This document shows positions 1 through 11,422 of a DNA stretch of 64,000 bases, piece by piece (position 1 is the first letter of the stretch; each line of letters starts with the position of its first letter). The position numbers were made by a program, and so were the translations under genes. The stretch comes from Jacaranda mimosifolia (Eukaryota > Streptophyta > Magnoliopsida > Lamiales > Bignoniaceae). The notes under the pieces were generated by a model. That model was not told the DNA's origin. It did no database searches and saw nothing but the letters and a program-made list of their open reading frames with translations. The stretch covers positions 28,443,032 to 28,507,031 of the forward strand of contig CM032125.1 in the NCBI GenBank assembly GCA_018894105.1, written 5' to 3'.

Positions 1-3000
1 ATGCTACAATTCCAGGTATCATAAATGCCTTCACAACCAAGATGACGGGAATCCTCAAAGAATGGTGGTACACTCCTGGGGAATACAGGCAAATTCAACT
101 GAAAAACTCCCCAAACATTGATGCTTTCATGTATCATATCTATGTTGGATTCCTTGGAGGAATGGATCATCATATTGACATAGCACAAGAAGAATTTGTC
201 AAAATGAGATGTTCTTTCCAAAGAAAAGATTTGGAAAAGCACTTAAAAAACATGACAAAAAGGTACTATATTCTTGGATGAATGGATAATCCTAATCTCA
301 AGTAGGCACTCATCAATTCAATTACAAAGTCCTTGGGACAAGAAGCACTCAGACTCCTTGAATTAAGAGAAGGACTTTAAAAAGCACTTTTCTTGGAGAA
401 ATCTATCAATTCATTTTGAGAGCACTTGAAAAGCTTTGCAACAATTGAAAATTCTTACAAGAATTTCAACAAGCTGGCAAAAGGATATTAACAAGGCTTG
501 TGAAAGAAAAGATCTCTTAATCAAGTGCAAGTTAGCAGAAAAATGCCAATGCAGTGGAAAATCAAGGAAGCAATTTAGGAGTTCCAAAAAATACAAGCAA
601 CAATGCATGTCTAAGAGAAGGTGACGGGTTTTTAAGGAGAAAATCCTCCAAAACCAAGAGTAATAGATGTCATTTATGCCATAAAAGAGGCCATTGGGCA
701 AAACAATGTCCCAACAAAAGAAGAGAAAAAGTGCTAAAGCAAATAACTCAACTCACCCAATGCAACTTGGATAATGATGACCTGGAATCATTATTTTCAA
801 AAGAAGAAGAACTGACAATGTGGACAATATTTGCTTTTGAAGAAAACTCTAACTCAGAAGAAGAGTTTTCATCTTCAGAACAAAGTGAAGAAAATACTTA
901 TCAATTTTCGATATTTGGAATCCAGATGATTGGGCTAGCATTATACGTACCACTTGTCCAAGTCCAACTTATTCCAGAAAAGTTTGACTTCCCAATCACA
1001 ATTGTCGGGCTTCTTGATACTGGAGCATCCAGTTCTATGCTCAACCCAAAAATCAGCCCTTCCAACCTATGGAAAACCACATTAGGAAATATTCCAAGTA
1101 GCAAACAGTGAGACCTTTTCTATAGTGCTTATAAACAAGCCCATCAAAATCCATTTTTTTCCTGAATTATCCCTCACTCACAAATTTCTTGGATCCTCAT
1201 TACCAGGGAAGGATATCATTATAGGGTTTGATATTATCAAATATTTATGGGAGAAATGGGTTACTCCAAAACCAAATGGTCTTAAATTCAAATCATACTT
1301 TCTCTCATGTATCAAACCATAAAGTCATTTTGCCATTGACACTATTCCAAAAATCCAAAAAAGATTGATTAGCAATTGCTGTGCTGATTCTCATTCTGAG
1401 TTCCTCAAAAAATGCACTCAACCACTTTCAAAAAATCCAGATTTCTTTTATATCTTTACCTTTCAAAATGATGTCAACATCAATCCTACCAAAGCAAGCC
1501 ATCCTAGAATGCCACCAGACCAATTAGAGATGGCCATGTCAGAATTAACTCAACTAAAAGATGAAGGACTTATTGAGTCAACAAACTCTCCATGGTCTAG
1601 TCAAGCATTCTATGTCAACAAACGGGCTAAACAGGCCAGAGGAAAGATGAGACTTGTAATTAATTACAAACCATTGAACTTCTTTCTAGTAGATGATAAA
1701 TTCCCGCTACAAACTAGGAATTGCTTATTTTCCAACCTGATAAAGGCAAACATATTCTCAAAGTTTGATCTCAAGGCAGGTTTTTGGCAGCTTGGCATAT
1801 TTCCAGAAGAAAGATATAAAACTGCATTCTGCATACCAAATTGTCATTTCAATGGACGGTCATGCCATTCGGTCTTAAAACAGCTCCCTCTCTTTTCCAA
1901 AAGGCGATGGTCAAGATCTTTGAACGGCTGTTTCCAAATGCCCTGATTTACATTGATGATATTCTTCTTTTCTCGGAAGATGTAAAATCTCACTCACACC
2001 TTCTTTGCCATTTTGAAGAGCTACTCCAAAAATATAGAATCATGGTATCTCAAAAGAAGATGATCCTTGCATAAAGTGAAATTGATTTTCTGGGCATGCA
2101 TATAAAAAATGGCCAATATTCTCTTCAGTCGCATATTGCTTAAGAACTGCTAAAGTTTCCAGATGATATGTCTTCAAAACAACGGATTCAACAATTCTTG
2201 GGAGTTATTAACTATGCTGCTGACTTCATTCCTCATCTTACATCAATCATCAGGCCATTACAAGATATGCTAAACAACAATCCTCCTAAATGGTCCTATG
2301 CCCAAAACAAGGCTATTAGAACCATGAAATCTATAATTCAAGAACTTCCTCTATTACAGATACCATCAAATGGCAGAAGAGTTCTACAGACTAATGCCAA
2401 CAATACCCTCAGGGCAGTCATTCTTTTTGAAGAAAAAAATGGGAAAAGAAAAGTTTGTGGATATAAAAATGGATCATTCAAGAATGCCGAGCAAAATTAC
2501 CATTCCACCTATAAGGAGACCCTTGTTGTTAAAAGAGGAATTGAGAAATTCCAATTCTACCTTATTGGGCATCATTTCTTAGTTGAGATGGATATGACAG
2601 CTTTTCCAAAAATACTCAGTTGCAAACCTAACATCATCCCATCAAGTCAGCTACTCAGGTGGGCAGAATGGTTTTCCTAATATTCTTTTGAAGTTAAACA
2701 CATCAAAGGGAAAAACAATGTTCTTGCATATTTCTTTTCACGACCAAACCTTTATCATATACCACGAGCTCATATTCCAATAATCTGCATGATGACTTCA
2801 TCATCCACTCTATCTTGTGCTAAGCTTCCCTTTGAAAATATTCCTCCTAAAATCCTTGATCTCATCAAGACCAAGACCTTGAGAACAAGAGCTAAAGATT
2901 TGATGAAATAACAATCTTTAGCCATCAGAAAAATTGGCATACATACTTTAGGAGGACTTGGTTTTCATCTTGATTATCCATTTTTTACTCTATTCAGTAT

Positions 3001-3175
3001 GTCCCCGCCATTACATAGAATGTTTTCAAAAGAACTTTTGTGCATGCTATAGTACTTACTTGAGCAATGGATTATTGGGATTGAATTTACTATTGATCAA
3101 CCCACACAATAGATTGCTGAGTTACATAGTGGATGGTTTGATGATGATGAAGTCCTAAGTGCCAGAACATTTTAG
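1..3175 (+). pseudogene. Pararetroviral polyprotein remnant (coat, zinc knuckle, protease, RT, RNase H)
   Basis: Fragments of one polyprotein are spread over different frames. A coat-like segment (42-281) ends at a stop. A CCHC knuckle (cysteines at 668 and 707) is followed by an acidic stretch and a protease with an intact DTGA motif (1015-1026). The frame then shifts near 1110, and RT begins near 1500. The frame shifts again near 1845 before the intact YIDD catalytic motif (1949-1960). In-frame stops occur at about 2072, 2141 and 2678, and further stops lie between RNase H and the final stop at 3173-3175. RNase H is recognised at about 2480-2740. About 430 bp after RNase H remain partly open with no domain I recognise. 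The 5' part, including any movement protein, lies outside the window. The copy is dead as a polyprotein. Confidence 0.85.
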
Positions 3176-3404
3176 AATAGTTCTATCCTCTCTCAACTTG
3201 GATAAGAATGCTAAAAGTAGTTTAGGCCCAACAACTTTGAAAACTTAATCGTGGAAAATCTGTCATTTATCTATTTACCAGAAAGAGTTCTCAACTCCAA
3301 GATAATCTAGTTTTCTCTACTGTAGAGAATATGGGGTATTTCCATACTATCTCAACAAGGAATAATCTAGATATGGAAAAGAAATCAGAGATTTGTAGAG
3401 GATA

Positions 3405-3878
3405 ATGGCAGAACAGAATTCCACAATTCCTTCTCAAATCTGGCCAGCAATTGAAAAAGATGCACTATGGAAAAAACTTCCTTTAGATTATGCTCTCCAA
3501 CTATATGAAGACTCAAGAGCATATTTTGAAAAGTTTTATACCCAAACTCGAAAGGTCACTCCGGAATGCATGCATGGAGAATCTAAAGAACTATTTCACA
3601 AATATTGGAATCAGTTGTCAAGGAATATAGCCCCTCAAAGTTTAGCTGCTCAATCATCTACAGTGATGAAAGAACTAATTTCAGCAGAATCACTAGAAAA
3701 GAGCAAAGCTAAAGATGACATGATGATTGATTTTCAAGACCCATATGAATTTGAAACCCAATCATGGTGGAAAGTAGCAGGATTATCTACAAAGCCTGAT
3801 AATCCATTACTCCAAGAAAATGAACAATTGGATGCTAAGAATTGGATGGGCCCTTTCAGACCTGGATTTTTCAATTGA
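3405..3878 (+). CDS. Pararetroviral ORF 2, hypothetical protein, 157 aa, open
   Basis: An uninterrupted 157-codon ORF with an ATG start sits about 230 bp after the polyprotein stop and just before the viral promoter. The protein is hydrophilic, rich in Glu, Lys and Gln, and has several Trp residues. It has no signal peptide or membrane segment, and I recognise no domain. Its position between pol and the promoter matches ORF 2 of florendovirus-like endogenous viruses, whose function is unknown. It is notable that this ORF is intact while the adjacent polyprotein has several disruptions. That may be chance in a short ORF, or an older constraint. Expression in the plant is not shown by the sequence. 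Confidence 0.6.
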   Translation: MAEQNSTIPSQIWPAIEKDALWKKLPLDYALQLYEDSRAYFEKFYTQTRKVTPECMHGESKELFHKYWNQLSRNIAPQSLAAQSSTVMKELISAESLEKSKAKDDMMIDFQDPYEFETQSWWKVAGLSTKPDNPLLQENEQLDAKNWMGPFRPGFFN

Positions 3879-3880
3879 TT

Positions 3881-3970
3881 ATTGTACCATGTGTCTGAAA
3901 TTATTGCACTGTGTGTCTAAAATAATTGTACTAGAGGTCTGTAATTGAGAACTTCTCCCTCTATATAAGG
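3881..3970 (+). promoter_or_regulatory. Pararetroviral promoter: three 22-bp direct repeats plus TATA box
   Basis: A TATA box (CTATATAAGG, 3961-3970) has the form seen in caulimovirid full-length-transcript promoters. Immediately upstream are three adjacent imperfect repeats of exactly 22 bp (3881-3902, 3903-3924, 3925-3946), each starting ATTGYAC and containing GTCT. They begin 2 bp after the ORF 2 stop. Repeats in this position would be expected to bind an activator, but which one is unknown. Confidence 0.65.
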
Positions 3971-4282
3971 AGAAGATTGTTGTATCAGATTGGCAAGTCG
4001 AAAATTACTAGCTTTAGAAAAAAATATTCCTATTATCCTCTTATATATTCTCTATTATGAACTTCTAAACCTTATATCAGCTTCCATAAATAGTCTTTTG
4101 GTTGAGTATGCTCTGCAATTGCCTTTAATAAGATCCTCTGCATCAAAAAGATCTTAAGATTATTAATTATGGTCCTGGAAGAAGCCAAGTATCTTAGTAA
4201 AAGAGGACAAGCGATTTGTCGCCTATTGATTTGGCTTTATTTCTGGCGGAGTCATACCTTACTAGGATACCAAACTTCAACT

Positions 4283-4298
4283 TGGTATAAGAGCCAAG
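4283..4298 (+). other. Primer-binding site-like sequence (tRNA-iMet type) of the pararetrovirus
   Basis: TGGTATAAGAGCCAAG differs at one position from the TGGTATCAGAGC core that pairs with plant initiator tRNA-Met and primes caulimovirid minus-strand synthesis. It lies about 320 bp downstream of the TATA box, inside the expected leader. It marks the conventional origin of the circular viral map, so the insert continues slightly past the promoter. Confidence 0.55.
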
Positions 4299-4414
4299 TA
4301 AAAATTCAATTAAATTAATTTAATTAAATATAGAAAATATTTTTTTATTGCATGCCAAATAATTTTTTTAGTATATGTTCAGGAAATTAGTCTATACAAT
4401 AAAAACATGATTCC

Positions 4415-4585
4415 AATAAACTAGACCCAATGGGTCGTGAGTTATATATTATAGGCTAGGGTTGTGGTCTTATTATTTTGGGCATTTTAGAGTAGAGTAG
4501 AGTAGAACATAGGGTATTCTTATATAGGTATTTTAAGATATGGGTTTGGATAAGGTGATACCCTACCTATTGACAAGCCTAGAAA
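4415..4585. repeat. Fragment of dispersed repeat family (TAGGC-type, hAT-like)
   Basis: This stretch has AATAAACTAGACCCAATGG near its left end and ends near TTGACAAGCCTAG. Related sequence occurs at 58590-58736 in the same orientation and at 54653-54714 in the opposite one. All three share runs of short GGGTA/ACCC motifs. It is a fragment with no target duplication that I can identify. Confidence 0.45.
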
Positions 4586-5346
4586 CACCATTTAACCACA
4601 TGGATTAACCCAAAATTATAACATTAATACACCTCATAACAAAGGGAGGATGGGAGCCCTGCGGTTGTGCTTGAGGTGCACCAATCAGCAATGCCTCTTG
4701 AATTTTTAGCACAATTATATATTTTATTTATTTATGCACAAACGTTGAATGTCATTAGATTCAAATCCTGATTGCACACTTGATGTGTAAGTTTGTGCCG
4801 CTAGATCAAAATTCACTCGACTTAGTACAATTATATGAAGTTTCTTGCCTTTAAGGTATTAATCCAACCTTTCGCAGAAACCTAGTACGGCTGTAAGGGG
4901 AAATGTTGAATTTATTATTTTTAATTTATACAAGTACTATAAGCACATCAAGAGTTAATTTAGAATTCAAGATTTGGAATTCATGATCTCACACACTTAA
5001 AGGTGATGCAACTCGATCAGTTGACACTCAATACGAGGAAAGGTTACATTGAAAATGTTTTGGTTCAGAACTCTTTGGAGTTATGTTGAAAGACAAAAGA
5101 TGAGTGCAAGTGCGAAGTTAGAATCAGCAATAAAGAAAATAGAGATAAATAATCTGCAATTATGATATCAATAATAGATAGAAACTACACATGAAGTTTC
5201 ACAACAGATTTGTGATAATTGTGAAAGCATAAATACGAAAAACTAAAGAAAACTACAAACAAACAGCTGCTACAAGATACAAAGAGAACTTCGCCTTGTG
5301 CTCCTTCTTTTCCTATCATTGCAGAACTTTAGCCAACAAGGGAATC
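4586..5346. other. Intergenic DNA with a possible SINE-like remnant
   Basis: No gene is seen. Around 4735-4790 a GATTCAAATCC block looks like the B box of a tRNA-derived SINE, but no clear A box or poly(A) tail accompanies it. 4900-5346 is the 3' flank of the MYB gene that is read toward it from the right. Confidence 0.3.
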
Positions 5347-7405
5347 TCACAATGCTAATCCCCTAATATTAAGGTTCAACTCTTCGTTCTTAGTCGCCAG
5401 TCCTGCTGCAGAGCCTCCTTGGGATGATCCCGGACGGCCAAGAGTCTGGCGCAGTGCAGCAACAGATGGCTGAGGCACAAAAGTTGCGCAACTTGCAAAA
5501 GCCCCATGGATTTTGGGCGGATAGGCACTAGCCTGGCTTGAGAATTTCACGACTGGAACCCAAGGAACAGTTGGCATAACTGTTTTTCCTGGAAAGCCTT
5601 GAGTAAAGCTGGAAACTCTTGGCTGTATATATAAGAAAAATGATCTAAAAATGATTAATATGCTACCCATTAATGAACAATAACAGCCAACTTCTAAGAA
5701 GTTTCTTTGATTGTTCATACCATATATGCCATCCTACTGCGGAAGTCGGGAACTCCACGCCTTTTCATAGGTGAGAGAGGCGGCCTTTCAGAAGCCGCGA
5801 CAAGAGTTGGCATGCCAGACTGTGAAATAGTGAAACAAAACATGAATAAATACAAATGGGACTAGTTTACCCGTCCTCTCAGTTCTAATAGACTCAGTAA
5901 TTACAAATCAATAACTAAATCATTTTGAACCAATACTAGTGGCGCCAGAATATTAGAAGATGCAACAAAACTTACCGGCTGTGAACTTTCAGCAGCGGTC
6001 TTGTTGGATTGTGAACCTGAAACGACCTGAGCCGGCTGGTTCTGCAAAATGCGCTATAACTTATGTTGGGATAGATTGTAAGAGAACATATATTCTTATG
6101 TGCCTAGATATGATTTAGATCTTACCGCATCAGCAAGAGGAATGTCAAAAACACTTGGACGGCGTCGTTTCCTTTCAGCTGCAGCCATTCGGATAAAATA
6201 CTTTTGTGCATGACTAGCAACTTGGGAAGAGTTTCTTGAGGGCACAAAATTGGTAGCGATTCCTTTCCAGTCTCCTTTTCCAAGTTTCTCCAAGCCCAAC
6301 AAGAATGATCTGTGCTCATCCTCAGACCATGGCTTCCCTAACAAAACACAGGTATATTATCATAACATTGTGTTGACATTCATTAAACAATGGCGCACTT
6401 TAATCTTTTTAAACTTAAAATATGAAGTTGATATTCATTAGTTTTTCAAGCATGCACTTGCAACTCCATTCATTTGTTATATTTGAGCGACCAAAGTTGC
6501 ATTTGTCAAATTCATCTTCCCTTTTAAGAACTTTAATTCGTTTTACTTTTTCTCAATTCATACTACAAAAATTTTTATTTGGACATGTATTGAGTGTGCC
6601 TTAGTCACTAATATACAAGCATAATCGTATTTCAGTAATACATACTGAATGCGCTTTAGTCAGTACTAGTACACAAACATAATCATATTTCAATAACACG
6701 TATTTAACATGCCTTGTAATCATTATTAAATACGTACCTCATAATCACAGTTACCTAATACGCATTGAATGTGTTTTAGTCGCTAGTAGACAAACATATC
6801 GGTGTTTCACTCACACGTATTAACATGCCACATAATCATTATTTATTAGCAATATTCCACAAAATTAGTGTAAAAAAAAAAAAAAATTTGTCAAAAACAA
6901 AAGATTAGTAAATAGTGAAAAAAGGGAAAGTTATGTTGCAGATTTTCAAATTTTTCAGAACAACAAAAGATTAAAAAAAATAAAAATAAAATTCAAAATT
7001 CAAGAACTTCCAGAAAAGATCTTATTCCCACTCATCCTCAGATCCTCTTCAATGAAAAATGAATTTTCAAAAAATAAACAAATAAACAAAAATCAACCGA
7101 AGACAAGCAACGACCAAATCTTCTGACAAAATCAAACCTTTCTTTCTTTCATGCGATTTGGAAGATTGATGAATCAATCCATCAGACAGATATCCGGAAG
7201 CCTCGACGGCCGCCACATTCTCCGGATTGCATGCCTGCAAATTGTTCAGACTTTTGCACTTCCTGATGCCGTCCCCGTCGCTCCCAACATCGATCCGCAC
7301 ACCAAAAAGCTTAAAGCCGGCCGGGCAGCCTTTGCTGCAGGTTCTCGAGTTATGCCCGTTTTGCCCACAATGGGAGCACTTCCTCGTCCACTCGTTCTTC
7401 ATCAT
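5347..7405 (-). CDS. MYB-related (R-R type, SHAQKYF) transcription factor, KUA1/MYBH-like, 5 exons
   Basis: Exons on the minus strand are 7405-7138, 6337-6126, 6041-5976, 5819-5721 and 5622-5347. All introns are GT-AG and the exons join in frame to 306 residues. Residues 10-23 form a zinc knuckle ([14 protein letters not shown]). Residues about 91-140 form a single MYB repeat ending in the SHAQKYF motif of the CCHC-MYB subfamily. A basic RKRRR stretch follows and may be the nuclear localisation signal. The C-terminus carries LNLNI (297-301), close to the EAR repression motif LxLxL. KUA1/MYBH-type proteins are nuclear repressors binding I-box or MYB sites and act in cell growth, sugar signalling and senescence; the exact paralogue is not resolved. 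I chose the ATG at 7405: five further in-frame codons upstream begin with TTG, which is not a plausible plant start. Confidence 0.92.
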
Positions 7406-7560
7406 CTGTGATCTCTTCAAAAGTCTCTTTCTCTCTCTCTATATAGAGATTGATAGATAGATGTAGAAAGAGAAACAAGACACGAATTTCAAAGGAAGAA
7501 CATTGCCTTGAGGACGAGGTTTCTTTAGCGTTGTCGAAGACTGTCTATATATACGCGTAC
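7405..7560 (-). promoter_or_regulatory. Core promoter and 5' leader of the MYB gene
   Basis: On the minus strand TATATATA lies at 7553-7546, about 140 bp before the start codon. This predicts a transcription start near 7520. The leader holds a GA-rich tract (about 7425-7445), common in plant 5' leaders. Beyond it the ~255-bp tandem array begins at about 7640, so the promoter has little unique sequence upstream. Confidence 0.5.
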
Positions 7561-7639
7561 GAGGTGGCGAAGACTCGGGCCGGGCTGTAGAATTGGGTTT
7601 AGGACCTTTGCTTATTGTATGTATTCTTTGTTGGTTAAT

Positions 7640-9995
7640 TTATGTTTATGTTTGGAAATTATCCCATATATTATCCTAATCTATTCATGGCAATCCAGGG
7701 ATTAGATACTGAAATAATTGAGGTCATAGGGTCAATAGTGCTATAAAATTTTCTAATATATGGGATGAGATCCATGTAGAATTATATATAATTTAATGTT
7801 GAAAAATTCTTGTAATTTATTTTGGAAATGAGAAAGAAATTTGCAAATAATTATACAGTTGAGTAGAATCTGAATTAAAAAATTCTTATAATGTAATTTG
7901 GTGTGTGTGTAAATTATATGAAAATGGTTTGATTGAGATTATTGATTTTCAATATTGCAATCCAAAGATTGGATACTAAATTAATTCAAGATATATGGAG
8001 TCAGAAAAGATACAAAATTTTCTAATATATGAGGTGGGATCCATGTAAAATTATAATTAAAGTTGAAAAATGCTTGTAATTTCTAAGAAATTTTCATTAT
8101 GCAATTAAGTAGAATTTGATTTAAAAGATTTTTATAATATATTTTGGAGTGTGTGTAAATTATATGAAAATGATTCAATTTAAAATGATAGATTTTCTAT
8201 AATGCAATCTAGAAATTGGATACTAAATTAATTGAAGTCATGGAGTCAAAGAAGCTACAAAATTTCTAATGTATGAAATGGCCATTTAGAGTTGAACAAG
8301 ATAATTTAAAGTTGAAAAATTCTTATAACGTATATTGAGAGTGAGAAAGAAATTTCCATATAATTATGTAATTAAGTAGAATGAGTTAGAAGATTTTTAT
8401 AATATATTTGGAGTGTGTATAAATGAATATATAAAAATGGTTCAATTGAAATGACAGATCTTCCATATTGTAGTCTATGAATTGGAAACTAAATAGTCTA
8501 AATTAATTGAAGTCATGGAGTCAAAGAAGCTACAAAATTTTCTAATGTATGAAATAGGATCCATGTAAAATTATATAATTTTTATTGGGAATGAAAAAGA
8601 AATTTTCATATAATTATGTACTTAAGTAGAGTTTGACTTAAAAAAAATTATAATACATTTTGGAATATATGCAAATTATATGAAAATGGTTCAATTGAGA
8701 TTATAGATATTCAATATCGTAATCAAGGGATTGGATACTGAGTTAATTGAGGCCATGGGGTCAAAAAAGCTATAAAATTTTCTGATGTATGAAATAGGAT
8801 TTATGTAAAATTATGATATAAAGTTGAAAAGTGCTTGTAATTTATATTGAAAGTGAGAAATTTTTTTGATATAATTATGAAAATTAAGTAGAATTTGAGT
8901 TAAAAGATTTTTGTAACATATTTTGGAGTGTAAGCAATGAAAATGGTTGAATTGACATTATAGATCTTCAATATTGTAATCAAGGGATTGGATACTGAGT
9001 TAATTGAGGTAATGGGGGTCAAAAAATATCTATAAAGTTTTCTAATATATAAAATGAGATCCATGCAAAACTTTGAATTGAAGTTGAAAATTTCTCATAA
9101 TATAAATTAGGAGTGAGAAAGGATTAAATTTTTAAACAATTATGTAATTAAACAAAATTTAAGTTTAAAGATTCTTAAAATATAATTTGGAGTATTTGTA
9201 AATTATGAAAATTATTCCATTGAGATTATAGATATCCAATATCTAGGGATCGAAGGGTCAAAAAAATCTACAAAATTTTCTAATATATATAAAGTGGGAT
9301 CCATGTATAACTATGATTTAAAGTTGGAAAATTCTCGCAATTTATATTGAGAGTAAGAAAGAAATTTTAAAATAATCCATATGTAATTAAGTGGGATATA
9401 AGTTAGAAGATTTCTATAATATATGGAGTGTGTATATTGTATGAGAATGGTTACACGTCTTTGATATTGTTGTCCACAGATTGGATATTAAATTAATTGA
9501 AGTCATGGGGTCAAAAAAATTACAAAATTTTTTAATATATGAAGTGGGATCCATGTAAATTAAATTATGATTTAAAGTTGAAAAATTCTCATAATTTATA
9601 TTGAGAATAAGAAAGAAAATTTTCAAATAATCTATCTGTAATTAAGAAGAATTTAAGTTAGAATATTCTTATAATATGTTTTGGAGTGTGTAAATTATAT
9701 GAAACAGGTTCTATTGAGACAATAGATGGATATTAGAGTACAAGGATTGGATACTAAATCAATTGAAGTTATGGATTCAAAAAAGCAACAAAACATTTTA
9801 TATATATGAGATGAGATCCATGTAAAATTATAATTTGAAGTAAAAAAATTCTTCTTAATCTTCATTAAGATGAGAAAAAAAATTTCAATTATTTATGTAA
9901 TTAAGCAGGATTTAAGTTAGAAGATTCGTATAATATACTTTGAAGTTTGTGTATATTACATGAAACTGGTCAAGTTTAGATCATAAATATTGGAT
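7640..9995. repeat. Tandem array of about nine ~255-bp units
   Basis: A landmark of the form GGATTGGATACTRARTTAATTG recurs at about 7699, 7966, 8213, 8479, 8727, 8983, 9245 (shortened), 9477 and 9742. Spacings are 232-267 bp. Other parts recur in the same order in each unit: TCTAATATATG, GGGATCCATGTAAAATTA, AAAGTTGAAAA, a GTGAGAAAG block, AATTAAGTAGAATTT and TTTGGAGTGTGTG. Units are diverged by substitutions and small indels, so the array is old. It is non-coding. Confidence 0.85.
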
Positions 9996-10239
9996 ATTTT
10001 GCACTAGTGACTTTTTGTTTGAGTTACAGCTCATAACTTTTTCAAATTGTTGGTAGGATAATTCCAATTCGTAATCTGTTTAGGCGATTTAAGGCATTAT
10101 TATCATATCCAAATTAATTAGATGTTGATCGGCTTTAGTTACCTTCGGGATAAAGGATCACGTGTTCCATTTAATCCTGTTTTTGATGTGGGATTGGTCC
10201 TCTCGTATGAAAACAAAGTTAATTTCCATGTATTATAAA
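9996..10239. other. Spacer between tandem array and Mutator-like element
   Basis: Single-copy-looking DNA with no ORF. It ends with the left copy of the 9-bp target duplication TATTATAAA (10231-10239). Confidence 0.4.
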
Positions 10240-11413
10240 GGGCTAAATTCATTTTCTCTCTTATACTATGAATAAATATTAATGTAATGGTGTTAATTTT
10301 CAATGTTAATTATTAATATAATCTTCATAAAATAAGTTAATTACAAAACAATTTGGCACACTTGGTATTTTTTTTAATTAATTAATTTATTTTTTGTTAT
10401 AATAAATTAACCTTGACAACTTAATATCGTGAAGAAGAAAACAAAGTTCACAAAGAAAATACACAAATGAACTTAATCACCCGTGAAATTATAGGAATAT
10501 AACTTGAGCTCAAGAATCCCACAAAAATTTGATGGTTGAACTCAATGGCATTTGCAAATTTGTAGGAGAAAAGGTAAATTAGTTGTTAAAGGGCTATTTG
10601 AATTTGAATCAGCTAGTATACTCTCAGTCTTGAACCCCTAGAATTTGGGGATTTTTTTTCTTCGTAATTATGATATTATAATATTTTGTTATTATTATTA
10701 GGTAATGTTAGATTACAGGGAAAATAAAATGTAACTAAACATATTATATATTGCTATTCCTACCCATCATTTTATACAAATATACTATGATGCATAATGA
10801 AGTAACAAGTAATTTGATATTTTTTTCAACTTTCTTGTATTTGTCCACCTGTTGCTACATTATACTCAATTTTGCTTCCAAAGCTTGATTCTTCATCATC
10901 ATCTCAATGTTTGATATTGTTAGGTATATATGTTTGATATAGCTTTTCATTGTTAAATTGAAGAGTTCATTTATTGCTTACAAGCTCTTTAGTTTTTCAT
11001 TTTTTAGTCCATAAATTTCAATAAGGATTGTCCAATTCTATCCCCTCATCATATATACCTGGCTCAATCTAATGCATAAATTTGTATTTATTTAGCTTCT
11101 ATTGAAAAAATTAGTAGTCCATAGAATCTAAAATTTAGATAGTTTATCAATAGTATGAGGGCTCTAAAGGGATTCTTGAATATTCTTACAATACAAAGGG
11201 GGTCTTGATACAACTCTCACAGTACAGAAGAGAACATAAACTTATTTTATGCATAAGAATAAAAAGGCAATTTCGGTATAAAAACATGCATAACTTATTC
11301 AACCATTAATAAACTAACGGTAGGAGGAGTTTAAGGGGGTTTTCGAAAGTCTTTACAGCACAAGGGGTTTTTTGACACAACCCCATAGTAAAGGGGCAAA
11401 ATGAATTTATCCC
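10240..11413. mobile_element. Non-autonomous Mutator-like element, 1,174 bp, 9-bp target duplication
   Basis: The ends are inverted repeats of about 30 bp: GGGCTAAATTCATTTTC at the left and, on the opposite strand, GGGATAAATTCATTTTG at the right, continuing with a shared ACTATG. The element is flanked by exact copies of TATTATAAA (10231-10239 and 11414-11422). A 9-bp duplication is the signature of Mutator superfamily transposases. There is no ORF of note inside, so it depended on an enzyme supplied elsewhere. Confidence 0.8.
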
Positions 11414-11422
11414 TATTATAAA

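Larger units (their letters stand above)
1..4320 (+). mobile_element. Endogenous caulimovirid (plant pararetrovirus) insert, left end outside window
   Basis: A decayed copy of a Caulimoviridae genome. In order it shows the end of a coat-protein-like region, a CCHC zinc knuckle, an aspartic protease, reverse transcriptase, RNase H, a separate second ORF, a TATA promoter, and a tRNA-iMet-type primer-binding site. There is no integrase and no LTR, which separates it from Gypsy elements. The layout of one large polyprotein followed by a smaller ORF 2 fits florendovirus-like endogenous viruses, but genus placement is inference and needs a tree. Frameshifts and stop codons show it is not a functional virus. 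The right limit is set just after the primer-binding-site-like sequence; AT-rich host-like DNA follows. Confidence 0.85.

Noticed and set aside
7406..7420. N-terminal extension of the MYB protein by five codons
   Set aside because: The extension would start at TTG. The first ATG is at 7405 and agrees with the short N-terminus of the family.
7640..9995. Possible CRISPR-like array because of regular repeats
   Set aside because: Repeats are ~255 bp, diverged throughout and adjacent without spacers, in plant nuclear DNA.
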